DNA of 49,318 nucleotides from an uncultured Bacilli bacterium (GCA_934098295.1 CAKONV010000015.1:1-49318), one strand, 5' to 3'; shown: positions 25,127 to 35,220, counted from the stretch's first letter. A program made the numbers and translations. The notes: generated from the letters alone by a model not told the origin.

Positions 25127-26608
25127 TTAAACCTCAAATTCCATTATTTTGATTTTCCATCTATATGAAGTCAAAAGTTCATTTACGAAAATAGACTTAT
25201 TGAATCTATTAGTAAAAATATAAACATAATTTCTAGTTCTAGTAAGTGCAACATAAAAAAGTCTTCTCTCTTCTCCATATAAAACGTTTTCCTTCTTTTT
25301 TGTACACAAATAGTTAAGTAAATCATTTTCCTCAATCTTATTTGGAAATCCTAGATAGTCATCAACTACATTTAAAATAACAACATTTTCACCTTCTAAA
25401 CCTTTTGAAGAATGAACTGTTAAAAAAGTAATATTTTTACTTTCATTTTTTGTATATATTATTTTATTATTATCTAAAGTAAAGTTATCATTGTCTATAA
25501 GTAAAAGAACATCTTTATTATTTCTTCCAAGCACTAATATATCATTATGTTTTTCTAGAATATGTATAAAATCACTTATTATGTTTTTAGAAAATACAAC
25601 AATTATTGAATTTTTAAGTCTTCTAAAAGAGTGCAAACTTTTTCTCATTTGTCTTTTATTCTTCATAACAAAACGCGAAGATACATTAACAACATCACTT
25701 GGACATCTATAAATATTTTTTAATTTTATAATTTTTGAGTTTAGGAAATTTCTCTTAAAATTAAAAAAAATGTTTAAATCACAGCCTGTAAATGAATATA
25801 TCGACTGAAAATCATCTCCTACTGCAGTTAAATATAAATTAAATTTATCATAAAGTTTTTTTATAAGTAAATATTTTGAAAAAGACGTATCTTGATACTC
25901 ATCAATAATTACATATTTATATTTAAAATATTTAAGTTTATCAATTTTCTTTATAGCAAAGTTAATAATATCATTAAAATCTATTTTATTGTTACAAAAA
26001 AGTTCTTCTTCATATAATGCATATATTTTAAAAATAACAATTAAAAGTATTTTCTTATCTTTATCTTTTTCTTTCTTAATAATATTTAAAAAATATTGTT
26101 TATCATAATTATAGGATTTAAACAAATTTATAAAGGAAACAATAACACTCTCAAAGTTAGTTAAAAATGTCTTTTTATTAAGTTCTTCATCTTTTATATA
26201 AAAATCCAATAAGTCTTTCGTTTTATCATAATTTATAAAAGAATAAAAATATTCTTCTGTTATATATTTTAAAAGATTATCATTTGCAATTTCTTTTTTT
26301 TGATTCAATATATCAAGGGACAATTTATGAAATGTTTTAACATCTACATCAGCAATATTATTTTTATTTAATGACGCTTTTAAAGAATTTACACTTTCAT
26401 TAGTAAAGGATATGCATAATATTTTATCTGGTTTTATACCATTTTCAATTAAATAATTAACTCTTGCTACTATCGTAAGTGTTTTACCACTTCCTGCTCC
26501 TGCAACAATCAAGAGGGCTCTATTTATACATTTAACTGCCTTTGTCTGTTCTTTATCTAATGTATACTTACCAAAAGTATACTTATCCTTTTTAAAAATA
26601 TTAAACAT
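25127..26608 (-). CDS. UvrD/Rep-family DNA helicase, short form
   Basis: A superfamily-1 helicase with motifs in order: LLIVAGAGSGKT (I), KYVIIDEYQDTS (II), VGDDFQSIYSFTG (III), NIYRCP (IV), TVHSSKGLEGENVVI (V) and FYVALTRTRNYVYIF (VI). At 493 residues it is much shorter than PcrA or UvrD (700-750), with reduced 1B/2B insertions and no C-terminal Tudor region. It probably acts in DNA repair. It lies between yunB and the anchored unknown gene. Confidence 0.92.
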   Translation of the reverse strand: MFNIFKKDKYTFGKYTLDKEQTKAVKCINRALLIVAGAGSGKTLTIVARVNYLIENGIKPDKILCISFTNESVNSLKASLNKNNIADVDVKTFHKLSLDILNQKKEIANDNLLKYITEEYFYSFINYDKTKDLLDFYIKDEELNKKTFLTNFESVIVSFINLFKSYNYDKQYFLNIIKKEKDKDKKILLIVIFKIYALYEEELFCNNKIDFNDIINFAIKKIDKLKYFKYKYVIIDEYQDTSFSKYLLIKKLYDKFNLYLTAVGDDFQSIYSFTGCDLNIFFNFKRNFLNSKIIKLKNIYRCPSDVVNVSSRFVMKNKRQMRKSLHSFRRLKNSIIVVFSKNIISDFIHILEKHNDILVLGRNNKDVLLLIDNDNFTLDNNKIIYTKNESKNITFLTVHSSKGLEGENVVILNVVDDYLGFPNKIEENDLLNYLCTKKKENVLYGEERRLFYVALTRTRNYVYIFTNRFNKSIFVNELLTSYRWKIKIMEFEV

Positions 26609-26663
26609 AATAATATTATATAAAAAGCATTTACAAATTCCTTAAATCATTACTTTATTATTT

Positions 26664-27377
26664 TTAATTATTACTTCTATATATATTAGAAGTCCTATCA
26701 AAACCATTTATATAATACTCTGGAATTTTCCCATTAACTACATATATAGAAAGTGGTATTTGATTTTCTATTTCAACTTTTTCAGTAATAAATGGCATTG
26801 TTATTTGTTCAGTTGCTTTAATGTTAATATATATTGAAATAAGAGCATTATTAAGACCATATTCTTCTACTTTTGTAGAAATGCATGATTCAAATTCCCC
26901 AGTAAGAGAAATTTTAACAGGAATTCTTGGTCCCAAGTTTGCAAATAAATAATTATTTGACACTATACCAGAGGGAATCATTATTACAATTCCATCTTTT
27001 GTAAAATTTTTCTTATCATTAACAACAATATTTTCTCTAATATTTATTTTTGACAAATCACCATATTCTAAATTATTAAACATGTCATAAACATTTTCTG
27101 TAACAGCATCTAAAAATTTATTTACCTCACTAGAATTATATACTATTGTCTTGATATCATCATTACTTCCATATATAATTTCATAAAGTTTATTATTATC
27201 TACATGATAACTTTTTGAATTATACGCAGTTGTTACAATTTGTTTTGTTACTTTTGTTGCTATCATATAGGAATAATCTTTTATACGTTCTTGAGTAGTA
27301 TTGTTTATAAAAAAAAGATTTAATATTGTTAAAGCAATAATCACTAAATTGATAATCAAAAATTTATTTATTTTCAC
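26664..27377 (-). CDS. yunB: Sporulation protein YunB
   Basis: A 237-residue homologue of YunB, a sigma-E-controlled protein needed for spore formation in Bacillus. An N-terminal membrane helix is followed by the conserved stretch ANLGPRIPVKISL, a YGLNNALISIYINIK segment and PFITEKVEIENQIPLSIYVV near the end. I use the GTG at 27377, which follows GGAGTGG; the frame opens at 27416 but that region is the upstream gene's terminator. It suggests a spore-forming lineage or one descended from spore-formers. Confidence 0.88.
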   Translation of the reverse strand: MKINKFLIINLVIIALTILNLFFINNTTQERIKDYSYMIATKVTKQIVTTAYNSKSYHVDNNKLYEIIYGSNDDIKTIVYNSSEVNKFLDAVTENVYDMFNNLEYGDLSKINIRENIVVNDKKNFTKDGIVIMIPSGIVSNNYLFANLGPRIPVKISLTGEFESCISTKVEEYGLNNALISIYINIKATEQITMPFITEKVEIENQIPLSIYVVNGKIPEYYINGFDRTSNIYRSNN

Positions 27378-27401
27378 TATACCACTCCAGTAAATTATAT
27401 G

Positions 27402-27427
27402 AAAAAAAGCTATCAATTTGATAGCTT
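27402..27427 (-). terminator. Terminator between the acidic protein gene and yunB
   Basis: A 10-bp perfect stem AAGCTATCAA/TTGATAGCTT without a real loop spacer, followed on the minus strand by T7. It touches the stop of the upstream gene. Confidence 0.85.
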
Positions 27428-28291
27428 TTAAAGTATACCCATTTGTTTAAGTACAAAATATCCAAGTGCAGCAAGTAATAAAAGTAAAATAAAGCTTATA
27501 AATACTATTTTAAATGTACTATGGCTATTCTTCAAGTCTTCATCATCTTCATCAAGTTCATCACTAGAATCAGTATCACTCTCTGAAGCTTTACTTACTA
27601 AATCTTCTTTTGAAAGTTCCATAGAACCAGTATAGAAAGTATTCTCTTCTTCCTTCTCTTTTTCCTCTTCACTTTCACTTTCTGCTTCTTTCTCATCATA
27701 AAGTTTGTTTATATCTTCTTGTGAAAGTTGCTTTTCAAGCTTAATATCAATAGTAGTAGCAAGTAAATCACTTAAAAGTTCTTTCTCTTCTTCATCTTTA
27801 ATGTCATCCGCTAAAGTTTTAGAAGTAATTGTATCAATAAGTTCTTTAAGTTCCTCACTATCTTCTTCAGTAGGTTCTTTTTTGTATAAATACTTTTTAT
27901 TTAATGAAGACAAAACATTATAATCATCATCTTGTATATTTCTTCTTTTCTCAAGAATGTCATCATCTTCCTTACGATTCCTCTTAGCTTCCTCCAAAAC
28001 TTTATTTATATCAAACTCCTTAGGTTTAAATACTTTAGGAGTAATTTCTTTTATTTCTTCTTTTGGTTCGCCAATTAAGTCTTTATATTCTTTTATTTTT
28101 TGATAATTTTCTCTATTAGGTTTTTTCATATCTATGGTAGACAAATCAATACTTGCATCATCGTCATTTACAGAAATTTCTTCATATCCAATTTTACTGT
28201 TAATTTCATCATATAATACTCTATTTTTATCTACTCTAGATTTTTTCGGTGCATTAGAATTATCGCTGTATCTCTCACTACGTCTTTCCAC
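27428..28291 (-). CDS. Acidic tail-anchored protein, unknown
   Basis: A 287-residue protein, about a third Glu/Asp, with Ser-rich linkers (residues 200-255) and a single C-terminal membrane helix (about 262-283). Charged helical segments dominate and no enzyme motif is seen. The topology implies a cytoplasmic scaffold fixed to the membrane by its C-terminus. It is divergent from the ferredoxin gene and has its own terminator. Confidence 0.72.
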   Translation of the reverse strand: MERRSERYSDNSNAPKKSRVDKNRVLYDEINSKIGYEEISVNDDDASIDLSTIDMKKPNRENYQKIKEYKDLIGEPKEEIKEITPKVFKPKEFDINKVLEEAKRNRKEDDDILEKRRNIQDDDYNVLSSLNKKYLYKKEPTEEDSEELKELIDTITSKTLADDIKDEEEKELLSDLLATTIDIKLEKQLSQEDINKLYDEKEAESESEEEKEKEEENTFYTGSMELSKEDLVSKASESDTDSSDELDEDDEDLKNSHSTFKIVFISFILLLLLAALGYFVLKQMGIL

Positions 28292-28386
28292 AATGCCTCA
28301 CCTCTTTCAATTTTAATTTTATCATATATTTTTTTTTATTAAAATAATTCTATTACAATAATTGTAAAACAAGTGTAAATATTTTG

Positions 28387-28415
28387 TTGTAAACAGTGTA
28401 ATATTATTATATAAT
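28387..28415 (+). promoter_or_regulatory. Promoter of the ferredoxin gene
   Basis: -35 TTGTAA (28387-28392), a 17-base spacer and -10 TATAAT (28410-28415). An AAAGGATG RBS and the ATG at 28444 follow. Confidence 0.85.
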
Positions 28416-28443
28416 TTACTAAAGAAAGGATGAATTAAATATT

Positions 28444-28644
28444 ATGGAAGTTAAAGTTAATAAAGATGCTTGTATTGGTTGTGGAGCATGTCAAGCAGTA
28501 TGTCCAGAAGTTTTTGAACTTGACGACGATGGATATGCAAAAACAATAAAAAATGAAATTAAAGATGAAGAAAAAGATGAAGTTATAGAAGCTAGTGAAG
28601 GATGCCCAACTAGTGCTATAGAAGTAAAAATAGATCAAGAATAA
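28444..28644 (+). CDS. 4Fe-4S ferredoxin
   Basis: A 66-residue single-cluster ferredoxin. CIGCGACQAVCP (10-21) plus the distant Cys in GCPTSAIE bind one [4Fe-4S] cluster, as in Bacillus-type ferredoxins. It is acidic, as usual for electron carriers. It has its own promoter and a shared terminator with rluB. Confidence 0.94.
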   Translation: MEVKVNKDACIGCGACQAVCPEVFELDDDGYAKTIKNEIKDEEKDEVIEASEGCPTSAIEVKIDQE

Positions 28645-28660
28645 TTCCTGATCTATTTTT
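28626..28660. terminator. Bidirectional terminator
   Basis: A 12-bp stem AAAAATAGATCA/TGATCTATTTTT with an 11-base loop. It overlaps the 3' ends of both convergent genes. Confidence 0.85.
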
Positions 28661-29372
28661 CATTTGCAGCAGCATAAAGTTTTTTTACTTCTTTTGGATT
28701 AAGTTTTCTGTATTCTCCTGATTTTAAGCCTGTCAAATCTAAAAAGCTAATTCTTTCTCTTTTAAGTTTTAACACTTTGTAACCAACAGATTCAAACATC
28801 TTTTTAACTTGATGATTTCTTCCTTCGTGAATAGTAATTTCAACGATAGAAGTATTAGTAGTCTTATCTATCTTTCTTACTTTTACTCTTGCTTTACTAG
28901 TTTTTACACCATCTATTACAACACCGTTTTTCAAAATCATTTGCGATTTAGGATCGAGAATGCCTTCAATTTTACAAACATAGACTTTGTCAATTTCATT
29001 TCTAGGATGCATCAAATTATTAGCAAACTCTCCATCGTTAGTAAGTATAAGAAGTCCAGTCGTATCATAGTCAAGACGTCCAACAGGGTAAATTCTCTCT
29101 TCACATTCAATTAAATCCACAACAGTTTTTCTTCCATGTTCATCACTAACAGAAGTAATTACTCCACGAGGTTTATTCAAGATATAATAAACTTTATTCT
29201 GTTTAGAAATTATATCACCACAAACTTCAATAGTAGAATTTTCATTAACCTTCGTACCTAAAGTATCTACTACTTTACCATCTACTTTTACTTTTCCTTG
29301 CTTAATAAATTCTTCTGCTTTTCTACGAGAAGTATATCCACTTTCTGCAATAATTTTTTGTAAACGTTCCAT
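28653..29372 (-). CDS. rluB: 23S rRNA pseudouridine synthase, RsuA/RluB family
   Basis: A 239-residue enzyme with an N-terminal S4 RNA-binding domain (MERLQKIIAESGYTSRRKAE) and a catalytic domain with GRLDYDTTGLLILTNDG holding the catalytic Asp. The C-terminal HEGRNHQVKKMFESVG and LKRERISFL blocks are typical. RluB modifies helix 89 of 23S rRNA; RsuA acts on 16S. I favour RluB from its size and general Bacillota pattern. It is downstream of the 3' part of the carboxypeptidase gene. Confidence 0.92.
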   Translation of the reverse strand: MERLQKIIAESGYTSRRKAEEFIKQGKVKVDGKVVDTLGTKVNENSTIEVCGDIISKQNKVYYILNKPRGVITSVSDEHGRKTVVDLIECEERIYPVGRLDYDTTGLLILTNDGEFANNLMHPRNEIDKVYVCKIEGILDPKSQMILKNGVVIDGVKTSKARVKVRKIDKTTNTSIVEITIHEGRNHQVKKMFESVGYKVLKLKRERISFLDLTGLKSGEYRKLNPKEVKKLYAAANEK

Positions 29373-29428
29373 TTCAAATCACCATAAACATTATAACATC
29401 AAAAGAAAGAAAAACAAAAGAAAATCTC

Positions 29429-30190
29429 CTAATTGAAAAGGTTTTTAAAGAAATTAAATATTCTAACAAAAAAATTTTCTTTTTTTTCAGATTTTTTTAA
29501 AGTGGTGACATAAATATCTTCTCTATAAATTTCTTTATCATTTAAGGAAACTATAGCATCCCCTATTTTTTCATCATCTTTGAAATTTCCATCAGTATAT
29601 ATATCTGATACTACTTTAACTAACTTTTGTTCTTTTTTAGTAAGCGGATAAAAGAAACTTTCTTTTACATAAACATTTCCATCGTAATTAAAATTTTCTA
29701 CACTAAAATTATTTTTATCTATTAAAAGTATATTATCATATAGAGAAAAAACATATTCATAGAGTTTTTCGTGATCATAATATTCATCACCATCATTAAG
29801 TGTGACTGCGGTTAAATTTAAATTATTCTTATTAGCAGTTGTAACTAGTGTCCTACCAGCCTTTGGTGTATAACCAGTTTTCCCACCAGTTGCATATTTA
29901 TATGACTTTAAAAGTTTATTTCTGTTGTACCAAACATAAGTTTTTTCTCCAGTTGAAACAGTCCATTTTTTAGTACTTGATATATCACAATAATCTAAAA
30001 GCGTTGAAGCATAACTAGAAAGTAAAGCCATATCATATGCTGTTGAATAATTTTGTGTATCTTCATCTAATCCATGACTGTTGCTGAAAATAGTATTTTT
30101 CATTCCTATTTCTTGAGCTTTTTTATTCATCATTTTTACAAAATTTTCTTCACTTCCACCAACATACTTTGCAATAACTACAGCAGCATC
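29429..30190 (-). pseudogene. dacF: D-alanyl-D-alanine carboxypeptidase, 3' part (interrupted)
   Basis: Codes for residues 112-364 of an S11-family penicillin-binding protein, starting at the Asp of the SGN-D motif. It holds GGKTGYTPKAG (the KTG box) and ends in an amphipathic helix (VRIFNFFKNLFN) of the kind that anchors these enzymes to the membrane. The open frame extends 23 codons upstream into the element, but that part is not homologous. The 5' half is at 48411-48744, 18.2 kb away. The two halves join exactly at a GA dinucleotide. As it stands no full enzyme can be made. Confidence 0.95.
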
Positions 30191-31856
30191 CCTGGCGTGA
30201 ACAGAAAAGCAGCAAAAATTTGTTAAAATCAAATGTGTCATCTTTTGAATTTGACACATTTAATTTAGCATGTAATATAACCTTTTGTTCCGTTTCATCA
30301 TCCTTAATTGACTCTACTCTTATATCTTCAAAAAATAATTGAGCAATTTCCAAAATCTTTTCATCATCATTTAAAACCATATCATTTATCTTCTTTTTAA
30401 AATCTTCATAATTTTTTTCACTAGACTGTTTATTTTGTTCTTCTTCTATCAGTTTTCTTTTATTTTCTTCTAATGAGTTAATTTTGCCATCTAAATCATC
30501 TTTAAGAGAGTTGTATTCTTTTGGGTCTATTTCTTTTCTCATTCTCATCATTATAAGTTCTTTTTTTTCATTATTTGTTTTGAATAATTTTTCATCAATC
30601 AGTTTTATTTCTTTTTTGTAATCTTTTTTTGTTCTAATATCACTAATCATATCATTTATTTCGCTTATTAAATCATCTTGACAAACAAGTATCATATTCA
30701 ATATCTTTTTGCATACTTCAACTAGTTCTTCATAATAAAGTACAGGAGAATTACACCCTTCAGTTTTTTTCTTGCCGTGTATTCTATAATTATTACAAGC
30801 CCAAAACTTTCTTCTTCTACTTCTATCTCCTTTACCAATTTGGTAAGTACCTCTTACAAATGTAGCACCATCAAAATAGCAATGCATCAAACCAGAAAAT
30901 GGGAACTTATTATATTTATTATTTTTATTTATCTGATCGTGTTTTTTACTTCTAGCATCTAATATCTCATTTGCTTTATCCCATAATTCTTCTGACACTA
31001 TTGGAGGACAAGTTTCATTATCCTTATAGACAATCCATTCATCCCTTTTAAATCGTTTTCTTTTTCTATCGTGATAGTCAACAGTGGTTTCTTTATGAGC
31101 ACAAAAATATCCTTTATATTTGGGATTTCTAATTATGTTTTTTATGACAGTGCCTGCAATTGGTTTGCCAGAATAATTAGTTACACCAGATTCATCAAAT
31201 AATTTAAAACCCAATCTATGAACACCTATGTTTTCTGATACATAAGCTTCAAATATTAGTCTAATGAATTTAGCTTGTTCCTCATCAATAACTAACTTAC
31301 CTTTATTTTTAGTATATCCATAAATATTATTACTGCCTGATACTATTCCCTTTTCTACACTTCTTTTATATCCAAATCTAACTCTTTCAGAAAGTTTTCT
31401 TATTTCTTCTTGAGCAATTGAAGACATTATAGTAAGTCTTAATTCTGAATCTGGTTGAAATGTATTAATGTTATCACTTAGAAAATGAACACCCACACCA
31501 TTTGAAAGTAATTCTTGTGTATATTTAATACTATCCAATGTATTTCTTGAAAATCTTGATATTTCTTTTGTTAAAATTAAATCAAATTTCTTTTTCTTGG
31601 CATCATCTACCATTCTTAAAAAGTCTTCTCTTTTTTTAACACTTGTACCACTTATACCTTCATCAACATATCCCTCTACAAAAGTCCAATTTTCTTGTTC
31701 CTTTATAAAATTGCTAAAATATGTTACTTGGTTTTCTAATGAGTTTAATTGCTCATATCTATCAGTTGATACACGAGCATAGAATGTAACTCTTAATGGT
31801 AAATCATAAATACTTTTTCCTTGACCTAGCATATTTCTTATAGCATATAAATCCAC
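30150..31856 (-). CDS. Large serine recombinase (integrase/excisionase)
   Basis: A 568-residue large serine recombinase. Resolvase domain: YARVSTD with nucleophile Ser30, and KEISRFSRN. The recombinase domain (about 170-290) is followed by a zinc-ribbon-like region (MHCYFDG…CNNYRIHG…GCNSP) and a long coiled coil (about 410-510). It starts at a GTG with GGAGGTGAT seven bases before it. The last 12 codons lie in the host gene: the frame runs through the left att core and ends TGA at 30150. In the circular form the same frame would continue into the other end of the element. It surely made the insertion described here. Confidence 0.96.
   Translation of the reverse strand: MDLYAIRNMLGQGKSIYDLPLRVTFYARVSTDRYEQLNSLENQVTYFSNFIKEQENWTFVEGYVDEGISGTSVKKREDFLRMVDDAKKKKFDLILTKEISRFSRNTLDSIKYTQELLSNGVGVHFLSDNINTFQPDSELRLTIMSSIAQEEIRKLSERVRFGYKRSVEKGIVSGSNNIYGYTKNKGKLVIDEEQAKFIRLIFEAYVSENIGVHRLGFKLFDESGVTNYSGKPIAGTVIKNIIRNPKYKGYFCAHKETTVDYHDRKRKRFKRDEWIVYKDNETCPPIVSEELWDKANEILDARSKKHDQINKNNKYNKFPFSGLMHCYFDGATFVRGTYQIGKGDRSRRRKFWACNNYRIHGKKKTEGCNSPVLYYEELVEVCKKILNMILVCQDDLISEINDMISDIRTKKDYKKEIKLIDEKLFKTNNEKKELIMMRMRKEIDPKEYNSLKDDLDGKINSLEENKRKLIEEEQNKQSSEKNYEDFKKKINDMVLNDDEKILEIAQLFFEDIRVESIKDDETEQKVILHAKLNVSNSKDDTFDFNKFLLLFCSRQGCCCSYCKVCWWK
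30189..30213. repeat. Left attachment junction and 23-bp terminal inverted repeat
   Basis: The core dinucleotide (TC on the plus strand, GA on the minus) is at 30189-30190. The element begins at 30191 with CCTGGCGTGAACAGAAAAGC followed by AGC. This pairs as an inverted repeat with 48387-48409, 18 of 23 identical. Large serine recombinases use a 2-bp core with imperfect dyad arms, so this fits the enzyme next to it. Confidence 0.93.
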
Positions 31857-31877
31857 TTAAATCACCTCCATTTATTT

Positions 31878-32084
31878 TTATATTCTTATATCAACTTTCA
31901 TTGGATAAGAATATTTTGCTTTATTTTTTTCTAATTGTTCATTTAATTTATTTATCTTTTCATCACACTTTGAAATTAATGCCTCATACTCACTAATAGT
32001 AATATCGTTATTTTGATATAAATAATTTATTATCTTTTTTTGAACTTCTTTTTTTACTACTTCATAAGTAATGTTGTTGTCCAA
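31878..32084 (-). CDS. Small helical protein upstream of the recombinase, unknown
   Basis: A 68-residue protein with a short helix pair (NDITISEYEALISKCDEKINK) resembling the SHOCT-like small modules often found before recombinase genes. It starts at TTG behind AGGAGG (10 bases). It ends 22 bases before the recombinase start and is surely co-transcribed. It might act as a directionality or regulatory factor, an inference from position only. Confidence 0.7.
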   Translation of the reverse strand: MDNNITYEVVKKEVQKKIINYLYQNNDITISEYEALISKCDEKINKLNEQLEKNKAKYSYPMKVDIRI

Positions 32085-32116
32085 AGTACATTCTCCTCCT
32101 GATTAAGTTTATTAAC

Positions 32117-32195
32117 ATTAGAAGAAAAAAATTAATAAAAAAAGGAGAATTGTGTAGGTGCATTCTCCTTTTTTTATTAATTTTTTTCTTCTAAT
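32117..32195. terminator. 34-bp perfect inverted repeat, bidirectional terminator
   Basis: Arms at 32117-32150 and 32162-32195 are exact reverse complements, with an 11-base loop. The inner part GGAGAAT/ATTCTCC is flanked by A7 and T7, a classical terminator in both directions. The outer part continues pairing through AT-rich sequence and includes the final codons of the PHP protein frame. Confidence 0.93.
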
Positions 32196-35038
32196 GGCAT
32201 TTTATCATTTTCTGCAACAGATGAAATTTCATCTATTACACTTTTATCTTTTGCATTTGCATTATCTATACATTCTTGCATTGCAACATTTTCCTATTGC
32301 TATATCTTCTGAATTCATTCCATCATTTAAATTATTACAAATATTACTGACCGATTGATTTACCATGTGAGTTTCAAAAGTCAAAGCTTTATCTTGCCCT
32401 TGTTTATAAGCCTCTTGTAATTTAACATTATTTTGTCTTGCAACAACAGGATTATAATCTTTTGATACAAATTTATCTCTCATCATTTCTGTAATATCTG
32501 ATACTTTCATAGCACTTTTATCAACATCTTGAATGCCTCTTAAATTATAAGCACCAATTCCTTGTAATACTTGCAACCCATCTATTTCACTTGCTACTTT
32601 CCAAAAAGTCTTACTAGGATATTTTAAACTATCATTTGAATGTAATTGACTATCAAATGCTCCATTTAAATTTATTTCTAAAGGTATCCCCATATCTCTA
32701 GCCTTTTCACAAATAATCTGACTCGCTATAACACTATTTTCATCAAATAAATTTTTATTTTCTTCACTATCCATAGTATCTCTAAATTGCATAAATATAT
32801 CTGGATGAGCGACAATATCAAATATTCCACTATCTATTGCCTTTGATATCATATTTGCATATTCTATAGGATAATTCGGATTATTAGTTCCTGTTACATT
32901 CATTAATCCTCTAGGGACAAAATGTTGTCCTAAAATCATATAATCTACTTTTTCTCTCATTTCACCAAGATATGATTCTCTCATTGGATCAAACTCTGCT
33001 TCAAATCCTGATAATATTGTCATATCTGGATTAGCCTTTTTCATTTTATTAATAGAACTAATATAATCATCTACTTCAGAATATAACATTCTATGGGTTT
33101 CATCTGGTAATATTAAACTTGGATTAGGAATATGCTCACTAAAGCCCAATTTAGTTATTCCTTTTTGTTTAGATACTTTCAGTATTTCTTCATCACTACA
33201 ATATCACTATGACCTGAACGATATGTGTGAGTATGATAATTAAAATCTTGTCCTAAAGCATTGTCATTAACCTTTATAGATTGATTAAAACTTTTTACAA
33301 TTTCTTCTGGTTTTACAACCCTATATGTTCCATCTTGCATTTTTAATTCAAATCTATTCATATATTCAGTTCTTTCGGTTTGTTTATATGCTTCCGTGAC
33401 TTCTGGAGTACACAATTTTAAAACATCTTCATAATTATGTTTCATTAAAAACTCTTCTGTCATTTGTGGATTATGTTTCATAAAATAATTACATAAATTC
33501 ACGAATCCAATATATGATGGCGAAATAGTATAAAATATACCATTTTTCTTATTAAAATCCGTTGATAATTTTTCAACAAACCCTTCATTTAACATATGAC
33601 CAACCATTCCAAAATTAGATGCTATTTCACCATTTGCTAATTGATAAACCATTCTTTCATCTACTAATTGTTCAGGTTTTAGCATTTTAAATACAAAGTG
33701 AAATATTTCATGTGGCATAGTCCCCATTGCTTGAACAATTTGTTCTTCTAAAGACTTACCTTTAGCAAAATATGCAGTATTTATACTAATCATTCCTTTA
33801 TCAGCATAAGCAGTTATATCATGTTTAAAATTTGCATCATATTTTACTTCTAAATTAAATTTATTTAATTTATCAAGTATTTCAGAAGTCAATTGTCCTT
33901 TATAATCTTTTTTTATACCTTCAATAACTTTGGCTGAATGTTTCATAACTTGAAATTTAAAGAAATCTTGATCACTCATTTCAGAATGTTGTTTTCTTTC
34001 TTCTATCATTTGCTGTACTAATTGTTGCCATTGTATTTGCAATTGTTTACTAAAATCTTGAAACTCTGGACTTTCACCATATTTTTTTAGCAATTCACTA
34101 CTAGTATATCTAGAATCTTGAACTATTTTAGCAAATATTTCTTGTAATTCAGGAGTTAGTTGCATTAACATATCAACCTTCGTATGTTCAACCTTAGAAT
34201 ATTTAGACAGTTCATTAATTCGTTCTAATTTACTTTTGTCAATTCTTCCTTCCATAAACATAATATCAACTAAATCTTTATCTTTTTTTGTATAATTCTT
34301 TAATCTATAAACAAATTCTGGTGGTGTAATCACTAATTTTTGCCCTCTAAAGTCCACTTCTTCTCTACCGAATATTTCTTCAGCCAATTCAGGACTTATA
34401 ATTTCATCTCTAGTATAAATTTGACCACTATCATCATGATAATAACCTTTATTAATAACTGTCCCATCTGGTTTTCTTTCAAAGCAAAAAGCACCAATAT
34501 GAAAATCAGAACCATCAAGTGTAGCTAAAACCTCATGTTCTCCAGCAGGAATACCATTTTTTAAAACTCTTGGTGTAGTCATTCTATTATCATGAAATTG
34601 TAATCCCATTTCTTCACAAACTTCTCTAAATTTATTCATATCACTTTCATTTAAGTTTATATCAATATCATCATGAGTTCTGCTAGATTCCACGCCATAT
34701 TTAATATAAGCACACAATGCCCCCGCTAATTGATAATCAACTCCTCGTTCATTTAATTTTTTGATAAGTATTTCTAATTTATCATATATTTCTTTATGGT
34801 TTTCTTTTACAAGTCCTGGATTAAATCTTTTTTCTTTTTCTTCAACATATCTTTTTATTACTTGACTAGCAAGTTTATTTATTTGTACAACAATTTCTTC
34901 GTATGGTAAATCAGAATTGCTAAACATATTAATAGCCCTTTGAATTTTCTCATCATTCATAATTCCATTATATTGCTCATTCATTCTACATGAAATATTA
35001 ACTATATACTCACTAATTTTCTTATTTTTTTCACCCAT
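32177..35038 (-). pseudogene. Nucleotidyltransferase-metallopeptidase-PHP protein, frameshifted
   Basis: The first frame (33179-35038, 619 codons) has a nucleotidyltransferase-like segment (AGALCAYIKYG…THDDIDI; Asp124/Asp126), a zinc-peptidase motif HEIFH (443-447) with a downstream Glu in NEGFVEKLS, and the opening of a PHP phosphoesterase domain (YHTHTYRSGHSD). It then hits TGA. A second frame (32262-about 33195) carries on the same PHP domain from DEEILKVSKQKGITKLGFSEH. At a GGAAAATG run near 32290 a third frame gives the last about 35 codons, to the TAA at 32177. The original would be about 950 residues. Single-base changes at two sites broke it. A shared-box promoter lies upstream. Confidence 0.85.
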
Positions 35039-35109
35039 AATTCTATCACCTTTAAAGAAACAATATAATGGTATTAGATTAAATTACCATACAGTACCTC
35101 ATATATATT

Positions 35110-35183
35110 ATTATATCATATAAATCAACATTTTTCTTTTGTTTTTAGCAAATTTCATAAAAATTATATTGAAGTACCAGTTC
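35110..35183 (-). promoter_or_regulatory. Promoter with GAACTG box, unit 3
   Basis: -10 TGATATAAT (TATAAT at 35110-35115). The box on the minus strand, GAACTGGTACTTC (35171-35183), lies exactly 55 bases upstream of the -10. No good -35 is present. The box also falls in a hairpin AAGTACC/GGTGCTT (35172-35192) that may end the upstream operon. Confidence 0.7.
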
Positions 35184-35220
35184 CAGGTGCTTTTTTATGG
35201 CAAAAAAAAGAAATATTATT

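Noticed and set aside
30150..30213. Insertion in a tRNA gene
   Set aside because: The target is clearly the carboxypeptidase gene; no tRNA-like sequence lies at either junction.
30191..30259. Start codon inside the element for the 3' dacF frame
   Set aside because: The 23 codons before the GA core have no RBS, read in another frame of the recombinase gene and do not resemble a carboxypeptidase. They are an accident of the junction.
33165..33200. UGA read as tryptophan (alternative code)
   Set aside because: Reading the TGA at the end of the 619-codon frame as Trp leads to a TAA after seven more codons and does not reach the PHP frame. Tryptophan is encoded by TGG throughout.
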